Source: Verrucomicrobiota bacterium (GTDB lineage Bacteria > Verrucomicrobiota > Verrucomicrobiia > Limisphaerales > SIBE01). Taken from it: a DNA stretch of 63,013 bases. The stretch's first letter is position 1, and every line of letters starts with the position of its first letter. Made by a program: the position numbers and the translations under genes. The stretch spans positions 1 to 63,013 of the forward strand of contig JACQWK010000316.1 in the NCBI GenBank assembly GCA_016209525.1, read 5' to 3'. This document shows, piece after piece, positions 41,666 to 50,151 of this stretch. The notes below the pieces were generated by a model. That model searched no databases and was not told where the DNA came from. It saw only the letters and a program-made list of their open reading frames with translations.

Positions 41666-41730
41666 TTGCCGGCTGTAACTCTAATGGCTGTGGGATGGAC
41701 GCTTTTGCTCGGCGATCGGACCTCGCGTCC

Positions 41731-41777
41731 CCCCTCACCCTGGACGTCTCCCTCAGGTAGAGGGCCGGGGTGAGGGG
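41731..41777. repeat. Short inverted repeat CCCCTCACCC / GGGGTGAGGGG
   Basis: It lies between the XdhC and MocA-like genes and belongs to the CTCACCCCGGCCCTCTCCC repeat group. Confidence 0.7.
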
Positions 41778-41830
41778 AAAGGAAGGACAGTGTGTCCGGC
41801 TGGTTCCACATTGCGGCTTGGACGCAGTTG

Positions 41831-42826
41831 CTACGGGACATGCGCAGCCCTTTCTTGGATGTATTGGGCCATGATGCTGACGGCGATTTCGGGCACGCTC
41901 TGAGCTTCGATTTCGACACCGACCGGGCAGGCCACGCGCGCGAGTTGTTCTTCCGTGGCGATCCCTTGCTCCACGAATTCGCTGAAGATCAGCCGCCGTT
42001 TCCGGCTGCTGCCAATCATGCCCAAAAAGGCGAAAGGCCGATGAATCCAGTTCCGCAGCACCAGCGCGTCGTGTTGGTGGCCGCGTGTGACAACCAGTCC
42101 GAAGGCCGGTTGCTTCGGCATGGGCTCAGCCAACAGCTTATCCCAATAATCCACACGGAAGCGCGTCGCTTCGGGGAAATACTGCGCGCTGGCCAGAGTA
42201 GGACGGTCGTCGAAAACCGTGACGGTGAAATCCAGTTGCAGCGCCAAGGGCGCCACGGCTTGCGCCACATGGCCGGAGCCGGCGATCCACAGCGCGCAAG
42301 GAGGCGAGACGGTTTCCTGGTAGAGCCATCCTTGGTCCTCGGGGTTGTCCACCCATGCAATCGTAAAATCCTTTTTGACTCCCCAGGTGAGCGGTTCTTG
42401 ACAGGCGGCCAATCCGGTCCAAATCTCCGCCGCCTTCTGCGCCTGGGGCAGGATTAACCCCGACACCTTGCCGCCACAAATCAGGCCGTCGTCCCAGCCG
42501 AAATCGTGATCCAGAACCAACTCGAACGTAGCCGGTGTCTGCGCCGCCAAAGCTCGACGGGCGCGATCTTGAATTTCCGCCTCCAGACATCCGCCGCCCA
42601 AGGTGCCCTTGATGCGTCCGTCGGCGAAGAACAGCGCTTTGGCTCCCCTTTTTTGCGGGCTCGATCCCTTGATGCGGGAGATAATCCCCAAAGCAAACGC
42701 CTGGCCTTCCGCCAACGCCGCGGGCAAACAATCATAGAACCGAGGCATAAACTGCGTGAAGTCTATCGGGCAAGAATCTTGCGACAAGTTCAAAGCGTCC
42801 ATTCTACTGACAACCTGTGTATCCAT
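41831..42826 (-). CDS. XdhC/CoxI-family molybdenum hydroxylase maturation factor
   Basis: 331 residues. The N-terminal XdhC domain has ALGIISRIKGSSPQKRGAKALFF and RIKGTLGGGCLEAEI, with the conserved cysteine; a second conserved stretch is DDGLICGGKVSGLI. The C-terminal Rossmann domain shows LWIAGSGHVAQAVAPLA, VFDDRPTLASAQYFPEA and AFLGMIGSSRKRR. XdhC binds molybdenum cofactor and helps insert its sulfurated form into xanthine-dehydrogenase-like enzymes. It pairs with the cytidylyltransferase downstream. The start may be at MPRFYDCL (27 residues in) instead of the first ATG. Confidence 0.92.
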   Translation of the reverse strand: MDTQVVSRMDALNLSQDSCPIDFTQFMPRFYDCLPAALAEGQAFALGIISRIKGSSPQKRGAKALFFADGRIKGTLGGGCLEAEIQDRARRALAAQTPATFELVLDHDFGWDDGLICGGKVSGLILPQAQKAAEIWTGLAACQEPLTWGVKKDFTIAWVDNPEDQGWLYQETVSPPCALWIAGSGHVAQAVAPLALQLDFTVTVFDDRPTLASAQYFPEATRFRVDYWDKLLAEPMPKQPAFGLVVTRGHQHDALVLRNWIHRPFAFLGMIGSSRKRRLIFSEFVEQGIATEEQLARVACPVGVEIEAQSVPEIAVSIMAQYIQERAAHVP

Positions 42827-43129
42827 GAGTTGTCGGTTTCATTCGGAGCACCGGCTTCAGCTCCAACGTGCGAAGAACCATTCCCTCTCCCGCTGGGAGA
42901 GGGAGGAACGCCACCAACGAGGCGGCGCGAGTTGCGACGATTTCGGGCGATCCTGAAAGATTGGTACTCTTTCTATACCCAGCACGGGTGGGACCTTGAT
43001 CGGGAAAGGCCCAGGGATCATTCTCTTGGATGGGGTATTCTCCTACCCGTATTTGACTTGTTCGCACGGGAAGGAGGACTATCCTCCGAAACGCAGTGTA
43101 TTAGTAAAATCTTCACTAGTTCTATCACT

Positions 43130-44803
43130 ATGACAACGAATGCTCGTTCCAAGATGGTTTGCTTTGGGTTTGCGTTGGGATTCGCTTTCCTCGCCGCATC
43201 GGCTTCGGCCGATGTGGTCGGCTATTTTAAGTTCGATAATTTCCCAGGAGACAACGCCTATTTCACAGACGATACGGGGAAGGGGTTGCGAGGGCTTTTG
43301 GGCTATCCATTCACCACGCCTCGCAGCGTGCCGGGACCGTCTGGAAAAGCCGGCGATTTCGCCTTGTCGCTGGACGGGAAAGGCGGACTGACCGTCGATG
43401 ATTCCACTGCGAAGATTCTCAACATTCTCAAACCTCCGCTGACCCTGGAATGCTGGGTGCGCGCCACGAACTTCCAAGGCGGCCATCGCGGGCTGATCAG
43501 CTATGGAGTTCCTGGAGGATCGAGCCGGGCCTCGCGCGGTCCCGGAGGTTACAAGCTGGGGATCGATCCAAATGGAAACATCCTCTTCACCTTGTTCGGA
43601 GTCGTCGATGTCTTCAGCGGTGTGCCGTATCCCTTCGACAGCGCATGGCATCATATCGCGGCCACCTACTCGCTGGAGGATGGGGGCGTCCGCTATTACC
43701 TCGATGGCCAGGAAGCAACCTTCATCGCGGAAACCAGAGCCATCGCTCCTCCAGGGGTCCGTCAGCTCGACCTCGGCGTGCAATACACTGGCATAGGACG
43801 TTGGGAGGGCGACATTGATCGGGCGCGCGTTTCCACCGCTGCCCTAAAGCCGAATGAGCTGGATTCTGACGCCAGCACGGTGAAGCCGGTGCGAAACGAC
43901 ACGGCGATTTTCTTCGACTTCGACAAGGGCAATGCCCCTTATCAAGGCCAGGGATTCCAACCGGCGGGTGTGGCGGTGTCCACAGCCGATTGGGTGATTG
44001 AGCATCCGCCGCACGAAAGCGACGGTGATCCCGGCAAAGTCAATGATACACCCTCGGGCGCGTCGGCTGATCGCTCGCTCCAATTTGGCGGAAGCGATAT
44101 GGCGGCCGTGTGGGACCCGAACGGCGCGTTGAATCTCGATGGGGATTGGACCTTGGAAGCTTGGGTGAGAATCAATCCCAACCTGGACGGCGACCGCGAT
44201 GTGATTTTCTATTATGGCCACCCAGGGCGCGGCTACTCCCTTTCCGTGAATTATGCCGCGGGGAACAAGTTGCAGGTGACAACTCTGGGAATTGCCGACA
44301 TGCCTTCGGATACCGCCGTGGTCGAGGTCGATGTTTGGCAACATCTGGCGGTGGCTCACAAGAAGGGGCAGTCCATCACTTACTTCATCAACGGCAAAGA
44401 GGCAGGAACCCGAGCGTACACGGGCGGAACCCGGCTCGCCGAAACCAGCAAGGTTTTATACATCGGCGCCGAGTGGAATGGAGGCTTGCCTTTCACCGGC
44501 TTGATCGATCGCGTTCGAATCAGCAACTCCGCATTGACGGTGACCGAATTGGATTCCGATCCCGTGAAGCCTGCACCGGTTCCCGCGCCAGCCTTGAAGT
44601 TGGCCATCGGACGGTCGCAGTCCAACGTGATTCTCTCTTGGCCGGAAGCTAACTCGAGCGGCTACATTTTGGAATTCAGCGACATTATTCCCCCGACCAA
44701 CTGGTCGCCCGAAACCACAACGGCGGTCGTTGCCTCAGGCCAAAAAACCGTCACGGTTCCGGTTTTGGGATCGGCTCGATTCTATCGCTTGAAGCGGCCT
44801 TAA
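43130..44803 (+). CDS. Secreted protein with two LamG domains
   Basis: 557 residues from the ATG at 43130, with signal peptide FGFALGFAFLAASASADV. LamG domain 1 runs from VVGYFKFDNFPGDNAYF through LTLECWVRATNFQGG and AWHHIAATYSLEDGG to GDIDRARVSTAALKPNEL. LamG domain 2 contains WTLEAWVRINPNLDGDRDV, VWQHLAVAHKKGQSI and GLIDRVRISNSALTVTEL. The C-terminal tail (VILSWPEANSSGYILEFS to SARFYRLKRP) is the same class as in the other secreted proteins here. It is a likely surface carbohydrate or adhesion protein. The frame is open upstream to 42506, but that part overlaps XdhC on the other strand and is not coding. Confidence 0.9.
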   Translation: MTTNARSKMVCFGFALGFAFLAASASADVVGYFKFDNFPGDNAYFTDDTGKGLRGLLGYPFTTPRSVPGPSGKAGDFALSLDGKGGLTVDDSTAKILNILKPPLTLECWVRATNFQGGHRGLISYGVPGGSSRASRGPGGYKLGIDPNGNILFTLFGVVDVFSGVPYPFDSAWHHIAATYSLEDGGVRYYLDGQEATFIAETRAIAPPGVRQLDLGVQYTGIGRWEGDIDRARVSTAALKPNELDSDASTVKPVRNDTAIFFDFDKGNAPYQGQGFQPAGVAVSTADWVIEHPPHESDGDPGKVNDTPSGASADRSLQFGGSDMAAVWDPNGALNLDGDWTLEAWVRINPNLDGDRDVIFYYGHPGRGYSLSVNYAAGNKLQVTTLGIADMPSDTAVVEVDVWQHLAVAHKKGQSITYFINGKEAGTRAYTGGTRLAETSKVLYIGAEWNGGLPFTGLIDRVRISNSALTVTELDSDPVKPAPVPAPALKLAIGRSQSNVILSWPEANSSGYILEFSDIIPPTNWSPETTTAVVASGQKTVTVPVLGSARFYRLKRP

Positions 44804-45220
44804 GTTGCCTCATTCGCAAACGAAAAGGGGCAGGGACGCCGCGCTGCGGCGTCCCCGCGCCGTGCAGGCGCGGAGCTCTTTTGAGGGGTGCTGTGACGTT
44901 TTCGCGATCGCCACACACTATTCCGCCGCTGTGCGCGGCGGTGACGGCGCTGGCGCGCCATCCCTACCACGAAAAACATTCACGGCGCTGGCCTCTGCGG
45001 CGGGCGCGACACCCGGCGCAACGGCTTCGGTAACTCGAGAGTACTCTTTGAAGTGGATTCAGCCGCTATTTCGCTTGTTCCGACCGGCTCGAAGGACTAT
45101 CCTCCGCAACGATGTGAAGATGGAAATCGCTGCCAGTTTTATGGGCAATGAAGTGCGCGTTGGGCCCACGCCGTCTTTGGCGGAAATCCAGGCGGCAGAA
45201 AGACCGTAGGAGATTCAACC
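44804..45220. repeat. Gene-poor interval with inverted repeat 44827-44969
   Basis: GGGCAGGGACGCCGCGCTGC and GCGCGCCATCCCTACCAC are the outer arms, of the GGTAGGGACGGCG family. The remaining 250 bp have an open frame (to 45209) without recognisable homology. The string AAGGACTATCCTCCG near 45092 recurs, with one base changed, upstream of the LamG gene at 43076-43090. Confidence 0.6.
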
Positions 45221-46141
45221 ATGAAGACCCGAAATATTCCGCAATCCCAGGATGCACAGGATCGCCACCTGGGTCTCAAATGGCCGGCATTCACTTTGAT
45301 CGAGCTGCTGGTTGTCATCGCGATCATTGCGATCCTCGCCAGCCTTCTTTTGCCGGCGCTCACGCGCGCCAAGGACCGCTCCCAATTGACGCTTGACCTG
45401 AACAACGTGAAGCAAATCTTGGTGGCGAGCCATCTCTACGCGACCGACAACGATGATTACCTCGCGCATCCAACGTGGGGCGGAGATCTCAGTGGTCCCG
45501 ACGGATGGGTCTATGCCACGAGCAATGGCGGGCGCATTCCCGGCGGCCCCGGTGCCCCAGGCTCGGCTGCCGGCAGGGATGTCGATTCAGTCCAGTTCAG
45601 CAATCAAGTGGCCTTTTTCAAAATCAGCCAGCTTGGCCCGTTCCTGACCAGCCACCAAATCTGTTGGTGTCCGAAGGACGTGGCGACGCGCAACACCGGC
45701 AAACTCAAAACACTTTGGCTGGCGAGGCCGGTCAAGCTGACGTCCTACTGTTGGAACGGCACGATTGGCGGTTACAACAATATTAGCAGGCCTTCCCTGA
45801 ATCCGAACGGAAAAACCTACAAACTGAGCAGCTTTCTCGGGACGGACTGGCAGTTGTGGGAACAGAATGAATTGGACGCATTCAACTTCAATGACGCGGG
45901 CAACGTCCCCCCGCCGGGCAATCCCGGCAACGGCGTGTCCATTCGCCACGCAGGCGTCGCGGCATGGTGGAACATTTCGAACCCCAACGCGCAAAGCAGC
46001 ATCTCCGGTCTCCCGGGTGGATCCGTGATTGGAATGTTCGGTGGCAGCGCTCAATACCTGAAATGGAAGCGAACTTGGGAAGTCATTAACAAAGTCGCGT
46101 ATCCGAACGAGCTGTACAACGGGCCGATCTATCAGCGGTAG
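45221..46141 (+). CDS. Pseudopilin-like protein with N-terminal methylation motif
   Basis: 306 residues. After a 24-residue leader with basic residues, the type IV pilin/type II secretion N-terminal motif [25 protein letters not shown] forms the cleavage site and hydrophobic helix, followed by [34 protein letters not shown]. The C-terminal [11 protein letters not shown] and [17 protein letters not shown] match the large Verrucomicrobia/Planctomycetes family of exported pseudopilin-like proteins. A GTAGGAG ribosome site eight bases before the ATG fixes the start. These occur in dozens per genome; their function is mostly unknown. Confidence 0.92.
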   Translation: MKTRNIPQSQDAQDRHLGLKWPAFTLIELLVVIAIIAILASLLLPALTRAKDRSQLTLDLNNVKQILVASHLYATDNDDYLAHPTWGGDLSGPDGWVYATSNGGRIPGGPGAPGSAAGRDVDSVQFSNQVAFFKISQLGPFLTSHQICWCPKDVATRNTGKLKTLWLARPVKLTSYCWNGTIGGYNNISRPSLNPNGKTYKLSSFLGTDWQLWEQNELDAFNFNDAGNVPPPGNPGNGVSIRHAGVAAWWNISNPNAQSSISGLPGGSVIGMFGGSAQYLKWKRTWEVINKVAYPNELYNGPIYQR

Positions 46142-46170
46142 CAGCGGATGCCGCACCGAGAGGGTCGAGA

Positions 46171-46246
46171 GTAGTGCAGGCATCTTGCCTGCTTGCGGGT
46201 GTCGAAAGAAACCGGCCCAAAAAGGCAGGCTGGAAGCCTCCCCTAC
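46171..46246. repeat. Inverted repeat, GCAGGCATCTTGCCTGC type
   Basis: GTGCAGGCATCTTGCCTGCT and AGGCAGGCTGGAAGCCTCCC with CTAC at the end; the same arms border the composite at 38300-38505. Confidence 0.7.
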
Positions 46247-46324
46247 GTTGAGAACCCGCCGTCCACAGTTTGTGAGCCTCCTTACGTCGGCTGCTACCAT
46301 GCTTGCGATCTCCCTGCCGTTCGG

Positions 46325-47089
46325 CTACCACCACTTGAAGTTAGGATCGGGCTTCGGTCCCGTGTAGTTCCACTGGTAGGCTTCCTGAGGAAACTGGAAG
46401 AAATCCGTATGGGCGTCGCCAAATAGCACGTTGAAACGATACTGCCCCTTCACGTTGTGCCATTGGCTCCACAAATCCTTCTTGTCCCGGTCCGCCCACC
46501 AAGGCCAGTCGCCTGAGACAAGCTTGTTCGATGGGCTCTTGGCGATTTCGCTCGCTTTCATGGAAGTCGCTTGAGCCGTGCCCTTGGCGGCCTTGGAGTC
46601 GGCTGTGACGTGCTGGATTCGGAGTGTCTCGACTGCCCAAACTGTCAGGTAGCTATTGCCATAGGCTTCGTAACAACTGCTCTGGCGACCGGTGGGAAAG
46701 GCGGTCCTGAATTCCGAAGTGAACATGCTCTTCCAAAGCGAGTCGCCTTTATCCGAGGGACAACGCCACGCTTCGATGGCCGGCACATAAACGTTCAGAG
46801 GACGTCTTGATCCTGGGACACGGCCACCCGCGAGGGTCATGGCTCCGGTCGTGCCACCCAAAGTCGCCCACTCTTCGTAGGCCGGATAAAGGTCCTGGTG
46901 ATCGTCGGCGTACATGGCGAAACCCAGAGCGAGCTGTCGAAGATTGCTGTTGCATCGGATGGTTCGGCCTTTCTCCTTTGCCCGTCCGAGCGCGGGGAGC
47001 AGCATGCCGGCAAGGATAGCGATGATCGCGATCACCACGAGCAATTCGATCAAAGTGAAAGCCGGGCCGGATCGAGTTGGTCGTCTCAT
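46325..47089 (-). CDS. Pseudopilin-like protein with N-terminal methylation motif
   Basis: 254 residues from the ATG at 47089 (the frame to 47140 adds unconserved residues). The leader [20 protein letters not shown] leads into the pilin helix ([20 protein letters not shown]) and the family continuation [21 protein letters not shown]. The later part has [16 protein letters not shown] and [16 protein letters not shown], equivalent to the H-x9-DG-type ending. It is processed by a prepilin peptidase encoded elsewhere. It converges with the pseudopilin gene at 45221 and shares its design but little sequence outside the helix. Confidence 0.92.
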   Translation of the reverse strand: MRRPTRSGPAFTLIELLVVIAIIAILAGMLLPALGRAKEKGRTIRCNSNLRQLALGFAMYADDHQDLYPAYEEWATLGGTTGAMTLAGGRVPGSRRPLNVYVPAIEAWRCPSDKGDSLWKSMFTSEFRTAFPTGRQSSCYEAYGNSYLTVWAVETLRIQHVTADSKAAKGTAQATSMKASEIAKSPSNKLVSGDWPWWADRDKKDLWSQWHNVKGQYRFNVLFGDAHTDFFQFPQEAYQWNYTGPKPDPNFKWW

Positions 47090-47127
47090 ATGGAGCAGCT
47101 CAAGGCTTAGCCGATACCTCTTGCCCG

Positions 47128-47221
47128 CCGACCCACCCACCCCGTACCCCTCCCAGGAGGGGAGCTGTGCTACGTGCCACAGTTCGCCGTTCCCCTCCTG
47201 GGAGGGGCAGGGGTGGGTCGG
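47128..47221. repeat. Inverted repeat, CCGACCCACCC / GGGTGGGTCGG
   Basis: Arms CCGACCCACCCACCCCGTAC and CAGGGGTGGGTCGG with inner CCCCTCCCAGGAGGGG and CCCCTCCTGGGAGGGG hairpins. Full copy of the family seen degraded at 2797-2886; the centre is CTACGTGCCACAG. Confidence 0.85.
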
Positions 47222-47333
47222 TTTACGAGCAGGAGCATTTCATGACGAATCAGTCATTGACCGTTTCTTGTCGCGGCCGGCTCCGGAATAGCCTGTTCGG
47301 AGCGCCCCGTGACTACGGCCTGAATCGCGACCG

Positions 47334-48539
47334 TCACTTCGGTGCTTCATTGAAATAGATTTTCAGATTCTTGGTCGCGCGACCGGCGGCGACGATATCC
47401 AATCGATTGTCGCCGTTCAAATCCGCAAGCGTCAGATCTTCGCAGGCCATGGTGTTGTCGTCGATCAAAGTCTGTTTCCATTCTTTGCCCTCGGCATCCA
47501 GCGGGCTGAACATTTTGATGCCGACTTTGACTCCCGGCCTGTTCATCGCGCGCCAACCAACCACAATCTGGTCGCGTCCGATTCCAAGCAAATCTCCGCA
47601 AGCCAGCGCGTGGCCATCCACGATTGTTTCGTCGAGAACGCGGCGAGCCCAAAGGGAGTTGGCTTGACCGGCGGGTGACGGGCGGTAGAGCACCAGTTGA
47701 TTGCCGTGCATCGGTTCGACGGTGGCGAGGAAGTCGTTCGGCCGGGCGAGCCTTCCCGCGCGGACTTCACCCGCGCCGCCGCCCGCATCGGAACCGAGCT
47801 GAGTCAGCTTCAGCGCGTTATCCTCTCTGGACCAATTCGACAGAAACAGGCCTTCTTTCCCGCCGATCAAGAATTCCATGGCTTCATCGTCGTCCCATTG
47901 AACGGGGTCGAAGTTGTGCGTCTTGTGAAGCGATTCATCGATGGTCGTAACTTCCCACGGATCCCGCGGATTGTCGGGTCGGATGTACCGTTGAATCTTG
48001 ACGCCCGCGCCTTCGCCTTTGCCAGGATCATTGCCGCGTCCGTGCAAAGGCGCCACCACCAACGTCACGCGCCCCATCCAATCCTTGGCCCATCGCATCC
48101 GGTGCACCGTGGGTTCATGCGGGAGCTTGACCGGTTCCCACTTCTGAGTGCGATCGGCCGGCGGAATCAAATAGAAAACGGCGCCGCTGTTGCGCGTGTC
48201 GCCCGGATTCCATTCCGCTCCGACCGCGACTTCGGCCTTGCCGTCGCCGTCGGCATCCGCCGCCGCGATGCAGACGTGGTCTCTCGCCGTCAACTTCTCG
48301 GCGATGACATGTTTCTGCCAACTGGGGTTCTGATACCAAACGATCAGATTCTTGTCCGCCAAGAGGATGTCAGGCTTCTTGTCACCATCGACGTCGGCAA
48401 TCGCGAGACCGTAGCCGATTTGGACTTTGGTATCGATCTCCACCGCCCGGAAATTCGGGATTCCGGGCTCAGGCGCGGCTGCGCATTGCAGAGTCGAAAG
48501 AAGGCCAAGGAAAGAATAGCGGACTGCGTTCGAGATCAT
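47334..48539 (-). CDS. Secreted FG-GAP/VCBS-repeat propeller protein
   Basis: 401 residues with a signal peptide (SFLGLLSTLQCAAAPEP). Calcium-binding FG-GAP-type repeats occur as GLAIADVDGDKKPDILLADK, CIAAADADGDGKAEVAVGAE and LTLADLNGDNRLDIVAAGRA. The middle includes DPVQWDDDEAMEFLIGGKEG and GDLLGIGRDQIVVGW, giving a seven-bladed beta-propeller overall. The wording is typical of a Verrucomicrobia/Planctomycetes family of exported proteins of unknown ligand. It stands alone, and no clear ribosome site precedes the ATG. Confidence 0.9.
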   Translation of the reverse strand: MISNAVRYSFLGLLSTLQCAAAPEPGIPNFRAVEIDTKVQIGYGLAIADVDGDKKPDILLADKNLIVWYQNPSWQKHVIAEKLTARDHVCIAAADADGDGKAEVAVGAEWNPGDTRNSGAVFYLIPPADRTQKWEPVKLPHEPTVHRMRWAKDWMGRVTLVVAPLHGRGNDPGKGEGAGVKIQRYIRPDNPRDPWEVTTIDESLHKTHNFDPVQWDDDEAMEFLIGGKEGLFLSNWSREDNALKLTQLGSDAGGGAGEVRAGRLARPNDFLATVEPMHGNQLVLYRPSPAGQANSLWARRVLDETIVDGHALACGDLLGIGRDQIVVGWRAMNRPGVKVGIKMFSPLDAEGKEWKQTLIDDNTMACEDLTLADLNGDNRLDIVAAGRATKNLKIYFNEAPK

Positions 48540-48659
48540 AGGATGGAGGAGTTGTCGTTCTGGGTTCGAACGCTAGCGGCGAATGCGCATCGACTCAACA
48601 CCTTTCCTTGAAACTTTTTTGGAGTCTCGTGCGTTTAAGCTTACAGAACCGATGCAAAG

Positions 48660-49022
48660 ATGAACGCACCAAGCTTGAAATTGAAAATCGCCGCGACAGA
48701 CCAAAGAGATTCGTGGGAGCAGCAAATTCCAATTCGGCATGGCAGCGCAGCCCGCGGCGCTGCTCCGCAGCCTTTGCCGATCTCCCGCCGATTGACCGAA
48801 GAGCCAGCGGAGTCTCGGTGCCCCCATTGTGACTCGATCATCTACAGCCGCCGCCACAAGCTGTGCGGGCTTTGCGGCCAAGCGCTGCCTGAGGAACTTC
48901 GATTTAGCGCTTCGGAGGTGGAGCGGCTGGAAAACATTCTCAGAACAGAACAGCAGCGGCACCGGGTTTGGATGAAGCGAAACGCGCTATCCGTATTCGC
49001 CGGCGGAATCGTCGCTTCGTGA
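48660..49022 (+). CDS. Small zinc-ribbon protein
   Basis: 120 residues. Two CxxC pairs (SRCPHCDSIIYSRRHKLCGL and the following CGQALP) form a probable zinc ribbon in the middle, then a helical stretch (ELRFSASEVERLENILRTEQ). No signal peptide. The first 45 residues are not recognisable. Short proteins with this CPxC-x-CGLCG pattern occur in related bacteria, but no function is known to me. Stop at 49020-49022; the convergent delta-60 gene ends at 49024, so the two share a 3' boundary. Confidence 0.7.
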   Translation: MNAPSLKLKIAATDQRDSWEQQIPIRHGSAARGAAPQPLPISRRLTEEPAESRCPHCDSIIYSRRHKLCGLCGQALPEELRFSASEVERLENILRTEQQRHRVWMKRNALSVFAGGIVAS

Positions 49023-49023
49023 G

Positions 49024-49701
49024 CTACTCTGGTTCACTGGATTCCCATCGCAGGCGATAGAACCTTTGGGTGCTTCTGCGGTCAGCGTCCGTCAACGTAA
49101 TCGGCGCGCCCGTTCCAGCAATCTCCCGCACCCGCCGCCAAGCCGGTTCGGATAACGACTCCGTAAACTCCAAAAAGTAGCGCCGTCCCCTCTCCGTCGT
49201 CGGAATGCTGACTTGGAAATCGCCCCCGATCAGACTGGGGCGGTGAAGCAACAAGTCAGAAGCGCCTTGCAGTCGAACGAAGCTGGGTTGCGAGTAGTCC
49301 GCTTCCACCAATGCAAGCCTTCCGCCCGCCAAAATCTTGCCATCTTCCTGCACGGCGATGGTTCGGACAGCCCCGAAGCCTTCGGTCGAGTAAATGGCGC
49401 TGTGAGCGAATGAGGTATCGATGGCACCGCCCTTTTGCAGGCGGGCAATTCGGGAACTGCCCGGCAAATCGCTGTAGGTCGTAAAAGCGCCGCCGACGAG
49501 AATCTTGCCGTCATCGAGGATTTTCATGACGTGCACCAGGCCATCGACACCGCCGCCCGGATCAAACGAGAGATCGAGGGCTCCACGTTGAGCTTGAAGA
49601 GGCGCCAAACTCGCCAGCAATACAAGCAAGCCTGGCGCGCCTGGCGAAAAGGGAGGCCAGCCCGTAGCTGAACTTGCTCGGGAGAAACAGTGGTGATTCA
49701 T
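49024..49701 (-). CDS. Short secreted delta-60-repeat protein
   Basis: 225 residues from the ATG at 49701, with a hydrophobic signal (GAPGLLVLLASLAPLQAQRG). Two delta-60 propeller repeats are visible: SFDPGGGVDGLVHVMKILDDGKILVGGAFTTY and FGAVRTIAVQEDGKILAGGRL. They are followed by the secreted-protein tail (RRYFLEFTESL, RFYRLRWESSEPE). Such proteins normally hold ten or more repeats, so this one probably lost its middle or is a minimal form. Upstream frame to 50082 is unconserved. Confidence 0.78.
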   Translation of the reverse strand: MNHHCFSRASSATGWPPFSPGAPGLLVLLASLAPLQAQRGALDLSFDPGGGVDGLVHVMKILDDGKILVGGAFTTYSDLPGSSRIARLQKGGAIDTSFAHSAIYSTEGFGAVRTIAVQEDGKILAGGRLALVEADYSQPSFVRLQGASDLLLHRPSLIGGDFQVSIPTTERGRRYFLEFTESLSEPAWRRVREIAGTGAPITLTDADRRSTQRFYRLRWESSEPE

Positions 49702-50151
49702 GGCGCTTGCATTCGCCGGAAAGTTCCACCACGAGGTTCTGAAAAGCAACGGTGTCTCCCGTTGCACACCTGGCGGCCTCACCATTGACGACTGGCAGAT
49801 CGAACACGTGAGCTGGTGCTGGACCCCGTGCATCCGGCATGTGTCCGTGCCATTCGGACGCGGGCTTTGGTCCGCTTCAGGATTTGAAACGCCACAACGT
49901 GTGAATTGTCCAGCGTCGCTCGGCGTGTCCACGCGGAAGCGGCGTCGCCGCCGCGCTCCGTCACTGACCCGTTGTGAATGCACCATGGCGAACCGAACAA
50001 AAGCGGCTGAGGAGGACGAACCAATCGTTGATGGCGAAGGGTCGATCCCAACGCCGAAAAAGAAAGCGGGCCTTGGCGACACACGGGTTCAAAATGCCAA
50101 AGCCCGCTCGTGCTCAAGAGCGCGGACCGATGCCCGCCTCTTGGAAGCCGG
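49702..50151. other. Gene-free interval
   Basis: About 450 bp between the delta-60 gene and the 3' end of the large carbohydrate-binding protein gene. Open frames in it are unconserved. I see no repeat, promoter or RNA gene that I can support. Confidence 0.5.

Noticed and set aside
42506..43129. Upstream extension of the double-LamG frame
   Set aside because: It overlaps XdhC on the other strand and contains a hairpin repeat; the signal peptide begins at 43130.
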